From CAZPMT01 sp964587655 (GTDB lineage Bacteria > Hydrogenedentota > Hydrogenedentia > Hydrogenedentales > SLHB01): a stretch of DNA of 57,923 nt. Shown piece after piece: positions 1 through 8,143 of this stretch. Location: positions 1-57,923 of the forward strand of contig CAZPMT010000021.1 in NCBI GenBank assembly GCA_964587655.1, read 5' to 3'. The translations under genes and the position numbers were made by a program. Under the pieces are notes generated by a model, which did not search any database, had not been told where the DNA came from, and was given only the letters and a program-made list of their open reading frames with translations. Position 1 is the first letter of the stretch. Each line of letters opens with the position of its first letter.

Positions 1-51
1 CAGGTCAATGGGCATACGCATCTCAAAAGCCCGGAAGTGCTACAATGTTTT

Positions 52-1977
52 CTAGCGTTGTAGTGTTAGGAAGGCATAGGCCGTAACGGCTTCTTTGTCG
101 GACTGTTCTAGGTGATATTGAACGTGCTCTCGTCCAATGTCGAAACCCTTTGTCCGGGTAACAGAACGTGTCTGCTGTACAGGAGCAGAGAGCCGAATGT
201 CGAAAAGCTCAAGGTCATTCCAGGGATCACACCTGAATTGACGCAGGGAATCCCAGCGCGTACTGAACTCCTGCCGAATTGCTGGAATTTCTTTATAGGA
301 TGCAGCAGCAAAACTCTTGGACAGTTTGACTGCATGCAGCACGATCATCATCAGACTCTCTTGAGAAACCCAGGTGTAATCCCTTACGACAGGGGACAAT
401 TGCTGGTTCTTTCTGACAAGAGCTAGTGCTTTTTCGAGGATACGCTCAGCCTCTGCGATATCGCCGAGTTCGGCAACGAGCCCGGCCCGTTTGGCTTCCC
501 AGAAGGGCAGACTATCATTCACCGGCCAATCAGACAACTCCCGCTTGAGTGCCCCCAAGTCGAATGAAAACAGCCAATACAGGCAACGTTCGTAATGCCA
601 CTGGGCCATCTGTTCGGGGAGGAAAAGACCCGATAGTGCGGCGAGACGAAGGTCAATAGATTTCCACTTGTCGGCTAAGCATTCTTCCCGGAAATATCTC
701 AACAAGGCGAGATTTAACTGTGTCCACTTGAAGGAAATGTCTTTCCAGTCAAGTCCTGCAATCTCAAGGATGTGCGGGGTGATCGTCGCTGGTTTGATGA
801 CGATCTGTTCTGGAAACGGATTATAAAGATCGATTATGCGCTCATAGTGGGGAATGTATTCATTGGGAACTGGGCAAAGGGTGCGTTCCAGTCGCCAATT
901 GAGCTCATACAAGAAATCGATATCAGTTGGTGGTTGATTTGCGGAAGCAAAGAGAGTGTGCGGTCGCTGCGTCTGGATGCTTTGCAGCATTGCCTGGCGT
1001 TTGTCTTCGGGAAGTATTACCCAATTGGGATATTCCCCACGTTGCGCCCTCCATGCATCTAGAAGTTGCGTTACACCGCTGCCGGGTGGAATGCTGGGTG
1101 TTTGTGGCCAGTCAAGTAGGTTTGTGGCGCGCTTCTTCGAATCCAAGTATGATAGGAAGAGATCTAGGGCCCTGTAGTGATCGTCTTTAGCAGAAGGACA
1201 TAATCCCATATTTATTACTGTGATGTTGCGTTCGTCAAGTAACCGTGCTTGTGCAGTGGAAAGGGAGAACAGTCCGACCAGGAAGATTGTGGGTGAATTA
1301 TCCTTGCCAAGATTATCGCGAATCCATCCAATCCATTGAAGGAAATTGGGGTCTTCACCGGAGAATCCAATCATGCATAGGGTATTCTCGATCAGTGCCT
1401 GTTGCACCGTGTTAACGAACGGCGCGTTAATCCTCGGGTATTTCCGATAGTCCTCCTCTGTAATGACAAAAGGACGTTCTGAAGGAAAACTTCCATGCAA
1501 TTTGACGATTCTGGGCTTGGTGGCGTATACGAGATCTTCTTTGTTAACCACAACGTCGAATCGTTGGTTATTAACACTGACGCGGGCGCGCTCCAGCAGA
1601 GTGTCATAATTCGTGGTGAACACATCAACCCAAGGCAATTTGAGCAGTTTGACGTGCAATTCAGAAGGTTCGCATTCCTTATCTGGAATATTGTCTCTGA
1701 GTAGTTGATCCAGAGCGGGACGGCCAAAGGCGGCCTGTACTTCGTCTGCAAGTTTCAGCGGGTTCAAATAGCGTGCGCCCGGGGTAGGCTCCACGCCGCA
1801 GACCTTGTGGTAAAAGATGTCGCCTAATTGGTTCCAGTCGGGAAATTCAAGTGATGCATTCTTGCTGAAGCCAGATCCAACCATAACGACACCATGTCCA
1901 GACACGAGACGTTCCGCTATTTCGTCCAGATAGGGCTGAATCTCAATTGGGACGTCCATGACGTTGTCTTGGCTCAT
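52..1977 (-). CDS. SIR2-like domain protein, predicted NAD-consuming defence effector
   Basis: The 641-residue product opens with a SIR2-like domain (about residues 15-275). Visible pieces are the nucleotide-binding loop GSGFSKNA (34-41), TTNYDTLLE (121-129), KLHGS (159-163) and GFSGEDPNF (204-212). By analogy with bacterial defence SIR2 NADases, Asn123 and His161 are the likely catalytic pair. The remaining ~360 residues look helical and rich in Trp and Leu, and I cannot assign them; a sensing or oligomerising role would be typical. The ATG start is preceded by AAGGAGA at good spacing and the TAG stop is at 52-54, so the gene is complete. It is visibly poorer in G+C than its neighbours, which suggests transfer. 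No HerA, TIR or Argonaute partner lies upstream; the downstream neighbour is outside the window. An abortive-infection role is inference. Confidence 0.8.
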   Translation of the reverse strand: MSQDNVMDVPIEIQPYLDEIAERLVSGHGVVMVGSGFSKNASLEFPDWNQLGDIFYHKVCGVEPTPGARYLNPLKLADEVQAAFGRPALDQLLRDNIPDKECEPSELHVKLLKLPWVDVFTTNYDTLLERARVSVNNQRFDVVVNKEDLVYATKPRIVKLHGSFPSERPFVITEEDYRKYPRINAPFVNTVQQALIENTLCMIGFSGEDPNFLQWIGWIRDNLGKDNSPTIFLVGLFSLSTAQARLLDERNITVINMGLCPSAKDDHYRALDLFLSYLDSKKRATNLLDWPQTPSIPPGSGVTQLLDAWRAQRGEYPNWVILPEDKRQAMLQSIQTQRPHTLFASANQPPTDIDFLYELNWRLERTLCPVPNEYIPHYERIIDLYNPFPEQIVIKPATITPHILEIAGLDWKDISFKWTQLNLALLRYFREECLADKWKSIDLRLAALSGLFLPEQMAQWHYERCLYWLFSFDLGALKRELSDWPVNDSLPFWEAKRAGLVAELGDIAEAERILEKALALVRKNQQLSPVVRDYTWVSQESLMMIVLHAVKLSKSFAAASYKEIPAIRQEFSTRWDSLRQFRCDPWNDLELFDIRLSAPVQQTRSVTRTKGFDIGREHVQYHLEQSDKEAVTAYAFLTLQR

Positions 1978-2199
1978 AGCAATTCTCCTTTACGAGGTCC
2001 AAGCCTCAGCAAGACGATTCAGCCCGTACCCAGTCTACTCCAGATCCCCGAACGGATTCGGAGATCACGTCCTGAATAAACGTCATATCATGCGTTGTTG
2101 TTTGGTGGACGGGCTGCCTTTCGTGGGCGGACAGTCCGGCTCAGTAGACTCTCGACGATACGCGCTATTCGTAGCATGCACCCATCCTATCACCGCATC

Positions 2200-2218
2200 T
2201 TATCATAATCTATGATAA
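2200..2218. promoter_or_regulatory. Perfect 8-bp inverted repeat, possible operator
   Basis: TTATCATA and TATGATAA are separated by three bases in the AT-rich spacer between the SIR2-like gene (minus) and the GIY-YIG gene (plus). The symmetry fits a dimeric repressor site or the boundary of an inserted segment. Which gene it serves is unknown. The rest of the 1978-2251 gap shows no gene. Confidence 0.35.
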
Positions 2219-2251
2219 TATGCCGATAACAGGGGAAAAGCGCTGGGATAG

Positions 2252-2279
2252 CGTCATTCCCGCGAAAGCGGGAATCCAG
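2252..2279. repeat. Palindromic interspersed repeat, left flank of GIY-YIG gene
   Basis: This 28-bp element has the core ATTCCCGC...GCGGGAAT and is read in protein as VIPAKAGIQ. The same family occurs inverted at 2585-2612 and 2645-2672, and again at 38606-38690 and 49442-49488. The half-sites resemble the ATTCCC-N8-GGGAAT pattern of dRS3-type repeats known from Neisseria. Confidence 0.85.
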
Positions 2280-2288
2280 GGGAAAGCG

Positions 2289-2582
2289 ATGGCAGAGAAA
2301 AGGCCCGTCGTGTACATCATGGCCAGCAAGAGCAACGGGACCCTGTGCACGGGCGTAACAAGCGATCTTCCGTTGCGCGTTTCGGAACACAAGACCGGGG
2401 TGGTCGAAGGTTTCACTAAGAAATACGGTGTCCACATGCTGGTCTACTACGAACGGCATGATGACATGCGCTCGGCCATTATCCGAGAGAAACAGATCAA
2501 GAAGTGGAACCGGGCCTGGAAGCTGAAACTCATTGAACGCGAGAACTCGGAATGGCGCGATTTGTCTGATGAACTGCAATGA
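2289..2582 (+). CDS. Small GIY-YIG nuclease superfamily protein (UPF0213-like)
   Basis: The 97-residue product matches the single-domain GIY-YIG proteins that begin with the pattern VYI.ASK.NGTLY.GVTSDL. Here the first motif (VYIMAS) and the conserved Arg (LPLRVSEH) and Glu (IIREKQIKKWNR) regions are present. The YIG element reads CTGV, so its tyrosine is replaced by cysteine and activity may be altered. I chose the ATG at 2289 because the upstream in-frame reading runs through a palindromic repeat. The gene is bracketed by inverted copies of that repeat (2252-2279 and 2585-2612), an arrangement hinting at joint mobility. A structure-specific endonuclease role is a family-level expectation only. 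Confidence 0.8.
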   Translation: MAEKRPVVYIMASKSNGTLCTGVTSDLPLRVSEHKTGVVEGFTKKYGVHMLVYYERHDDMRSAIIREKQIKKWNRAWKLKLIERENSEWRDLSDELQ

Positions 2583-2584
2583 TA

Positions 2585-2704
2585 CTGGATTCCCGCCTGC
2601 GCGGGAATGACGGAAGTGGAAGTCGCTGCGCGCGCGGAACTGGCCTGGATTCCCGCCTGCGCGGGAATGACGGGAGCAGGAGTCGCTGTGCGCGCGGGGC
2701 ATGT
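2585..2704. repeat. 60-bp imperfect tandem duplication containing two palindromic repeats
   Basis: Two 60-bp units in exact register (2585-2644 and 2645-2704) each begin with the 28-bp palindromic element (2585-2612 and 2645-2672), inverted relative to the copy at 2252. The remainder of each unit also matches with a few substitutions, so the unit was duplicated after the palindrome was in place. The stretch from 2705 to 2830 shows no gene. Confidence 0.85.
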
Positions 2705-2830
2705 GCCGCTGGGTTCTTGTTCGTGACCTTGGAGGTTCTCTCACAAGGACACGGGGACACGAAGACTCGTTCAACTTCTGCGTCCAAAATCCGCGACTCT
2801 ATGCGCGATTCAATGGATTCACGCCAATTG

Positions 2831-4012
2831 TCACCGCTTCACGAAGCGCATTGTCACGTCGCGCTGGAGCGCCTTGCGGGTCTCGAGTCCGTAGTTATCG
2901 TAGGTTTTTTGCGTGAGAGTGTCCATCAGAGGGACCATCGCGCCGGCATACCTCACGCGGACGCGTGCCAGATGGTCGGAGTAGAGCAGGACTTCGGGGG
3001 TCTGGGGAGCGGTGGTCTCGGCTAGGACTTTAGCGAATGCATCTAGGCGGGCGCGGGTCCCTGGTTCTTCCAAAGTGATGACCAGTTCGTCTCGGGGGTG
3101 TTCGCCAACGACTGCCATGAAGCAGAGCACCACTAGGTCGTCGTTCAACTTCGCGCAGGCGTCCTCGATGGCGGCCGCGGCGCCTTCGACGGGATCGGCG
3201 CCGTGGACGGCGGCCTCCTGCGTGATCGTGTCGATGCACTTCCCATCGCGCGCTCTGAAAACGCGCAAGGTAACCTTTCCGGAGATCTTCGGAACGGCCT
3301 GGTTCGATCCGGGCGACTCCGGCGTTGCGATGGCTTCGCCAAGCACGACTGCCTCGGCGAAGCCCTTTCGGGCGAAGGCGCTCGCTGTCTCGATATCGCC
3401 TTGGATCGCTTGCAGGAGTTCCGGTTCCGCGTGAGAGGCGCGCACTGAGGCGTTGTCGACGACGTCGAAGGATGCTTTGCGTAGGGCCTTCGCGATCTCG
3501 CGTTCAGCCGTGCCTGCTTCGGAGGCCGTGGCGGGCTTGTCGGGGGCGGCCTGTTCCGCAACTAGGACCAGCACCGTTGGTTGGGACGGCATACGGGGGA
3601 GCATGATAGCGGCTGCGTCTTGAAGGATCTGGCTGCGGTTTACAGAGCACTGGACCTCGACGCGGGTCTCGTTATCGACCGTCTCGTAGCGCAGCAACTG
3701 CGTGGAACGGAGGTAGATGTCTTTCTTATCCAAGATCGTCTTTACCACCGACGGGTCGTCGACGTCCAGAGCGGTTTTCAATACCTGCTGGATGATCTCG
3801 TCCTGTGCCGTCCGCGTCGCGGCGAGGCGCGCATCCATGCCCGTTCCCGGCGCCTTGGCCTCGATGCGCACGCCGATGAAGCCATCGTCAGTCTGGGCGC
3901 AAGGGGCGGATAAAGGAAGAAGGATGGGAATCGCGAGAAGGCCGAAGGCGATCATGCGCAGGGGCGCGAGCAACAGGCCCCGGGACGAAGAAATGGTGCA
4001 CGCGCCACCCAA
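2831..4012 (-). CDS. Exported FlgT-like protein of unknown function
   Basis: The 393-residue product has an N-terminal signal peptide (hydrophobic run ending near SAPCAQ, about residue 40). The region around residues 55-135 (AQDEIIQQVLK, IYLRSTQLLRYE, VNRSQILQD) and the following PTVLVLVAEQ resemble the N and middle domains of FlgT-type flagellar assembly proteins, although no flagellar gene is seen nearby. I used the TTG start at 4012 because GGGGAG lies about ten bases upstream; an ATG at 3955 directly before the hydrophobic segment is the alternative. It is last in a four-gene minus-strand run with a bactofilin and a MinD/ParA ATPase, 21 bp after the peptidase gene. A periplasmic envelope role is inference. 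Confidence 0.6.
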   Translation of the reverse strand: MGGACTISSSRGLLLAPLRMIAFGLLAIPILLPLSAPCAQTDDGFIGVRIEAKAPGTGMDARLAATRTAQDEIIQQVLKTALDVDDPSVVKTILDKKDIYLRSTQLLRYETVDNETRVEVQCSVNRSQILQDAAAIMLPRMPSQPTVLVLVAEQAAPDKPATASEAGTAEREIAKALRKASFDVVDNASVRASHAEPELLQAIQGDIETASAFARKGFAEAVVLGEAIATPESPGSNQAVPKISGKVTLRVFRARDGKCIDTITQEAAVHGADPVEGAAAAIEDACAKLNDDLVVLCFMAVVGEHPRDELVITLEEPGTRARLDAFAKVLAETTAPQTPEVLLYSDHLARVRVRYAGAMVPLMDTLTQKTYDNYGLETRKALQRDVTMRFVKR

Positions 4013-4033
4013 GACGGATTGTCTCCCCTGGGG

Positions 4034-4744
4034 TTAGTTTCTGCGCGACAACATGAGCATGCGGACCAGTTGCAGGGTCGCCATGGCCGCCGCTGCCACG
4101 TAGGTGAGGGCCGCCGCGCTGAGCACCTTCCGGGCGCCCGTCAACTCATCTGTGGTGAGGTGGCCGCCGCCCGACAGCGCGCGAAGGGCTCGTCGGCTCG
4201 CGTTGAACTCCACCGGCAACGTTAGCAGCGTGAAGAAAACGGCAAAGGTATACAGCGCGATCGCCACCTGCATGATCACTCCGGAACGGACGAACAGGCC
4301 GACGATGAACAACGGGAAGGCAAGACTTGAGCCGATTCCGCAGACGGGATAGATGATGTTTCGCAACGCGAGCGGCCCATAGAGCCGGGCATGCTGGATA
4401 GCATGTCCCACCTCGTGCGCAGCGATGCCGAGCGCGGCGATGCTCTTGCCGTAGTACACGTCTTGGGAGAGGTTCAGCATGCGGGTTCTCGGATCATAAT
4501 GATCCGTCAGACTCCCGCCGATAGCCGTGATCCCGCACGCCACATTGCCCGGGAAATTCTCCGGCTGGTTCGAGATCGGGATCTTCTCTTCGTCGAGAAT
4601 AAGCTGGGCGACATCCGCGCCCGTTAGGCCTGAACGCACGCCCACTTTGCTGTACTTAGCGTATGTGGACTTGACCTTGTATTGGGCCCACATGGCAAAC
4701 AGAAGCGCCGGGATGACCAGTATGAATGTCGGATCCCAGAACAT
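4034..4744 (-). CDS. Membrane zinc metallopeptidase, YugP family
   Basis: The 236-residue product has an N-terminal membrane helix, then HEVGHAIQHA (His110, Glu111, His114), the zinc-binding active site of the YugP-type (Zn_peptidase_2) family, and three to four hydrophobic segments towards the C-terminus. The length matches the family. Substrates are unknown for the family as a whole. The ATG at 4744 shares a base with the stop of the upstream bactofilin gene (TAATG), and AAAGGAG sits about nine bases upstream, so translation is probably coupled. Location beside a bactofilin and a ParA-type ATPase suggests a job in envelope morphogenesis; that link is inference. Confidence 0.88.
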   Translation of the reverse strand: MFWDPTFILVIPALLFAMWAQYKVKSTYAKYSKVGVRSGLTGADVAQLILDEEKIPISNQPENFPGNVACGITAIGGSLTDHYDPRTRMLNLSQDVYYGKSIAALGIAAHEVGHAIQHARLYGPLALRNIIYPVCGIGSSLAFPLFIVGLFVRSGVIMQVAIALYTFAVFFTLLTLPVEFNASRRALRALSGGGHLTTDELTGARKVLSAAALTYVAAAAMATLQLVRMLMLSRRN

Positions 4745-5451
4745 TACTTTTCACTCCTTTGCGCGGGCGTCCTCATAACGCAGACGCCGTTGAAGACAGC
4801 ACCTTCTTCTATAACAAGCTGTCTTGCCTGGATATTGCCTTCAATTCTTCCTGTAGAAACGAGTCGAAGCATACCACCGGTTGACACGTTGCCATAGACC
4901 TGCCCGGCAAGTGTGACGCGTTTGCCTGAAACGACATCCGCATTCAGGCGGCCCGTCGGTCCCAGTTCGAGTTCCTGGGAACACTCGACCTTGCCTTCGA
5001 CCAGTCCTTCGACGCGGCACGAGACCGCGCGGACGTTTCCAGAGATCAGGGCTGTGCTCCCGAGAAAGAGGCGACCGTCAACCGTCACGTCGCCGTCGAC
5101 GCGGCCGCCGATCTCCGTTTCCGCGCCGCTGGTCATAGGTCCGCCGATGATCACGCCTTCCGGCACGATCATCCGTTTCGGACCGACGGCCTTGGCTCGA
5201 CGTATGGCGAGGTCGTCGGCGCTGACGGGTATGTTGTTGGGCGCTTCGGTTGCCGGCTCCGGCGGACGTTCCGATCCCCGGCTCGTTTGCAGCATCTCCG
5301 AAAAGGAACTTCCGAGCCGATGGAACAGCGATTCCTTTTGCGACGCCTTGGTCATTTCCAGGAAGGTATGCGGGGCGCCCGCTTCGGAGGGATGATCGGC
5401 GTCCAGGTTCAACGGCTTGCGAGGAGGCGTTTGGTCATTTTTGTCGTTCAC
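4744..5451 (-). CDS. Bactofilin family polymer-forming cytoskeletal protein
   Basis: The 235-residue product has a charged, probably disordered first ~95 residues, followed by a bactofilin (DUF583) beta-helix. This shows as glycine- and valine-spaced repeats such as IGGRVDGDVTVDGRLFLG, GNVRAVSC, VEGLVEGKVE and RIEGNIQARQLVIEEGAVFNG. Bactofilins polymerise without nucleotide into membrane-associated filaments that place peptidoglycan enzymes or other proteins. The N-terminal extension is longer than usual. The start is a GTG only one base after the stop of the upstream MinD/ParA gene, with no clear ribosome site of its own, so it is most likely translated by coupling. Confidence 0.9.
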   Translation of the reverse strand: MNDKNDQTPPRKPLNLDADHPSEAGAPHTFLEMTKASQKESLFHRLGSSFSEMLQTSRGSERPPEPATEAPNNIPVSADDLAIRRAKAVGPKRMIVPEGVIIGGPMTSGAETEIGGRVDGDVTVDGRLFLGSTALISGNVRAVSCRVEGLVEGKVECSQELELGPTGRLNADVVSGKRVTLAGQVYGNVSTGGMLRLVSTGRIEGNIQARQLVIEEGAVFNGVCVMRTPAQRSEK

Positions 5452-5452
5452 G

Positions 5453-6379
5453 TTAAACGTACCCCAATCGGTTTGCGATATCTGTTACACATCCCGAGAT
5501 CTTGAGTTGCGGATGACTCACTACGAACGGCGTACCGGAGTTTACCGCTTCCGGAACGCACTTATCAAAGTACAGGAAACCCAGGTTCGCCGGCTCGATG
5601 CGAAGATGCTGCCGCGTGTATTTTGTAAGAATGTTCGCGGCGATCTGGGCCTCGTAGGCATTGTGCGCCTTATTCACGACGATCTTGGGGCGTACGGCCT
5701 GCGTCAGGGCGACGATCTCGCCGCAAACCCGATCTCGCGTGGCCTCGTCGAACACTTCCGACGCGCGAATGCACGCAATGAAATCGTCCAGGGTCTCGTT
5801 GCGCTTGAGCAGCACCGCCACCTCCGGCGATTGATAGAAACGCTCGATTTTTCGGAACAAAACGGCCCGGATGAACTTGAAGGCGTTGTCGATGCTCGTC
5901 TTTTCCGGGGTAACCACCACCACGCCGTTGGTCTCGGTGACGAGGAAGACATCGAGTGCGTTCAGATGCGTTCCCGCCTCGAGATCCACGACGATCAGGT
6001 CCGCGTCGAGCCGGCGCAGTTCCCGGATGAACGCCACCTTCTGCGCGAATCTAGGGTTGGCGACATCGAGGAGTCCCGTGGCCCCCGGGATGAGACGCAG
6101 GTTCTCGTAGTGCGTGTCGCACAAGACCGGCGCGAGGTCCTTCCGCCCTTCCTGAAGGAAAAACTCGTCCAGTCGCCGTTCCGAACGCGTGCCCAGAATA
6201 GTCTCCACGTTCGAACAGCCGAGATCGGCGTCCACGAGAATGACGCGCCAGCCCTTGCGCGCGACGGCAACGGCCGTGTTTACGGCAAAGCAGCTCTTGC
6301 CCACGCCGCCTTTTCCGCTCCCGACGACCAGGATCTCAGGGGCCTTCCTGTGAAGACTCGGTTCGGCGCAGAGATACAC
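5453..6379 (-). CDS. MinD/ParA-type P-loop ATPase (FlhG/YlxH-like)
   Basis: The 308-residue product has the deviant Walker A motif KGGVGKS (23-29), the A-prime box VDAD (49-52) and a Walker B-like VVDLEAG near residue 133, all typical of dimerising MinD/ParA ATPases that position partners on membrane or nucleoid. I chose the GTG at 6379 because GGAGG lies eight bases upstream; a TTG at 6394 would add five residues but has no ribosome site. First in a minus-strand operon with bactofilin, zinc peptidase and an exported protein. Its family resemblance to FlhG is clear, but no flagellar genes are nearby, so spatial control of the bactofilin filament is the more natural guess (inference). Confidence 0.88.
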   Translation of the reverse strand: MYLCAEPSLHRKAPEILVVGSGKGGVGKSCFAVNTAVAVARKGWRVILVDADLGCSNVETILGTRSERRLDEFFLQEGRKDLAPVLCDTHYENLRLIPGATGLLDVANPRFAQKVAFIRELRRLDADLIVVDLEAGTHLNALDVFLVTETNGVVVVTPEKTSIDNAFKFIRAVLFRKIERFYQSPEVAVLLKRNETLDDFIACIRASEVFDEATRDRVCGEIVALTQAVRPKIVVNKAHNAYEAQIAANILTKYTRQHLRIEPANLGFLYFDKCVPEAVNSGTPFVVSHPQLKISGCVTDIANRLGYV

Positions 6380-6522
6380 GAAGCGTGCCTCCAAGACAAG
6401 CGGATGCAGCCCAGCATCCCCATTGACGGGACCAAGCTACCACACCTTTCTTGATCGAGTCAAGAATAGTGAAGCCGTCCCTGGATGGTGTGATATACTC
6501 TTTCCCGGAATTGTGGAGCAGG

Positions 6523-6828
6523 ATGAGAATGGAACTGCCTATCCAGATCGATAAGGAGCGGGTCGCCGATTTCTGTCGCCGGCGCCACATCACCAAGCTT
6601 GCCTTGTTCGGCTCTGTTCTAACGGAGTGCTTCGGGCCTGACAGCGACGTGGACGTGCTGGTCGAGTTCGATCCCGAACACATCCCGGGATTGATTGCCT
6701 TGTCCGGCATGGAGAGGGAGTTCTCCGAACTCGTCGGACGAAAAGTCGACATGCGCACACCAAAGGACCTAAGCAGGCATTTCCGGGATGAGGTGGTTCG
6801 GAGCGCCAGGGTCCAATATGCTGCTTGA
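6523..6828 (+). CDS. MNT-domain nucleotidyltransferase (MntA-like antitoxin)
   Basis: The 101-residue product is a minimal nucleotidyltransferase with the signature GSVLTE followed by DSDVDV, carrying the metal-binding DxD pair. Such proteins usually AMPylate and neutralise a HEPN ribonuclease toxin encoded directly downstream. The ATG at 6523 has GGAGCAGG just upstream; a TATACT hexamer at 6494-6499 is a possible -10 box. The expected HEPN gene is missing: an overlapping ATG at 6818 opens only a 19-codon frame (stop 6875-6877). This is therefore an orphan antitoxin-like protein or a decayed toxin-antitoxin locus. Confidence 0.85.
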   Translation: MRMELPIQIDKERVADFCRRRHITKLALFGSVLTECFGPDSDVDVLVEFDPEHIPGLIALSGMEREFSELVGRKVDMRTPKDLSRHFRDEVVRSARVQYAA

Positions 6829-6894
6829 CTCCGATCAGACGCGCACCTTGGCGGAGTGGGGAATACAGAGCAACTGAGCAGTGCAGTGACAACA

Positions 6895-8100
6895 ATGGAC
6901 GTTCCTCGACTTCAGATCCCGCCCGGCATGCGGTCGATACTCGATTACCGCAAGTTTGCCGGCCCGACGCGCATGCTCGTGCTGGAGACCAATTACTTCT
7001 TCGAGCGAAGCTGGCTCAGCGCGGCTGAGTCTCTCGGGTGGGATACGGCGGTCGTACCTTCCGCGATGGTTGGCAACCTGTCCCGCGACGACGTCCAGAA
7101 GCTCTTCACGACGGTGGGGGAGTTCAGGCCGGATTTCATCCTGGCGTCGAACTATGCGGGGATGGATTCCGAGGGCATGTTCTCGCGTTTCTTTGAAGAC
7201 GCGCGCATCCCGTACGTGAGCTGGTTCACCGATACCCCGCGCATGATCCTCTACGAGCGAAAGGCCAGTCCTTCGTACTACTCCGTGGCCGCGACGTGGG
7301 AGAGGGCCTACATTCCGCATTTCGAGCGCCTTGGATTCGAGCACATCTTCCACATGCCCCTTGCAACGGATCCTTCTCTGTTCAACGGCGCGCCCATGGA
7401 GACGTGCGAGCGCTCCCTGGCGTTTGTGGGCAATTCCATGATAGAGTTCGCGAATGAGGCGTGGGAAAAACTCGAGGAGGCGCCCGATGTCGCGCGCGGG
7501 ATACTCGATGCCTTCGAGCAAGGGCGTGTTACTCGCGAGACGTTCGCCGAGGGCATCGACGCGATACTGCATCCCGATCTGCTTCGAGACCGCACATCGA
7601 GCGAATTGCGCACCATCGAACTCTGTATTGTGTATGAGGCCACTCGCCGCCAGCGCGCTGAGCTTGCCGTGCGGCTTGATCGTTACGGAATCCAAGTCCG
7701 AGGGGACCTCTACTGGCGCCAGGTGACATCCAACGCGGACGGTCCCGTCGGCTACTTCGACGACCTCGCGCCCTTTTATCGCGGCACAATGATCAACCTG
7801 AACAGCACGAGCCTTCAGATGAAGACCGCGGTCAACCAGCGCGTGTTTGATTGCCCGGCCGCGGGAGGTTTTCTCATCACCGACGCGCAGGGCGACCTAG
7901 ATGATCTCTTCGATCCGGCTTCCGAGGTGGTGACCTATGCGAACCTCGACGAGCTTGAAGACAAGACAGTCTACTACCTCCGTCATCCCGAAGCGCGCGC
8001 GCCGATCGTCGAGCGCGCCCAACGCCGGATTGCCGGCCACCATACCCATGCGCACCGGCTTCAGTCGCTCGAGGCATACCTTCGTGAACGATACCAGTGA
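6895..8100 (+). CDS. CgeB-like/DUF3880-type glycosyltransferase
   Basis: The 401-residue product resembles the CgeB/DUF3880 group of GT-B glycosyltransferases. The N-terminal half has LVLETNYFFERSW and the aspartate-rich WFTDTPR, and the C-terminal half has the donor-binding type block INLNSTSLQMKTAVNQRVFDC followed by GGFLITDAQGDL. Members transfer sugars to glycans or spore or surface polysaccharides; substrate cannot be read from sequence. I prefer the ATG at 6895; an in-frame GTG at 6856 would add 13 residues with no better ribosome site. No signal peptide, so it is cytoplasmic. It is followed 43 bp later by an exported Gfo/Idh/MocA protein, with which it may be co-transcribed. Confidence 0.75.
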   Translation: MDVPRLQIPPGMRSILDYRKFAGPTRMLVLETNYFFERSWLSAAESLGWDTAVVPSAMVGNLSRDDVQKLFTTVGEFRPDFILASNYAGMDSEGMFSRFFEDARIPYVSWFTDTPRMILYERKASPSYYSVAATWERAYIPHFERLGFEHIFHMPLATDPSLFNGAPMETCERSLAFVGNSMIEFANEAWEKLEEAPDVARGILDAFEQGRVTRETFAEGIDAILHPDLLRDRTSSELRTIELCIVYEATRRQRAELAVRLDRYGIQVRGDLYWRQVTSNADGPVGYFDDLAPFYRGTMINLNSTSLQMKTAVNQRVFDCPAAGGFLITDAQGDLDDLFDPASEVVTYANLDELEDKTVYYLRHPEARAPIVERAQRRIAGHHTHAHRLQSLEAYLRERYQ

Positions 8101-8143
8101 GAGTTCGTGCGAGTCCGTGGAGCATGAATTGGAGGAACGGATA

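Noticed and set aside
2289..2582. Insertion-sequence transposase
   Set aside because: The protein is a GIY-YIG domain with no DDE, HUH or RAYT motif, so it is not a transposase even if it travels with repeats.
2190..2774. Minus-strand ORF of 194 codons across the GIY-YIG gene
   Set aside because: Its translation is palindromic-repeat peptide (for example PSFPRRRES-type and RHSRAGGNP-type strings) and the complement of the GIY-YIG gene.
6818..6877. HEPN toxin gene directly after the MNT gene
   Set aside because: The frame is only 19 codons and has no HEPN motif (R-x4-6-H).
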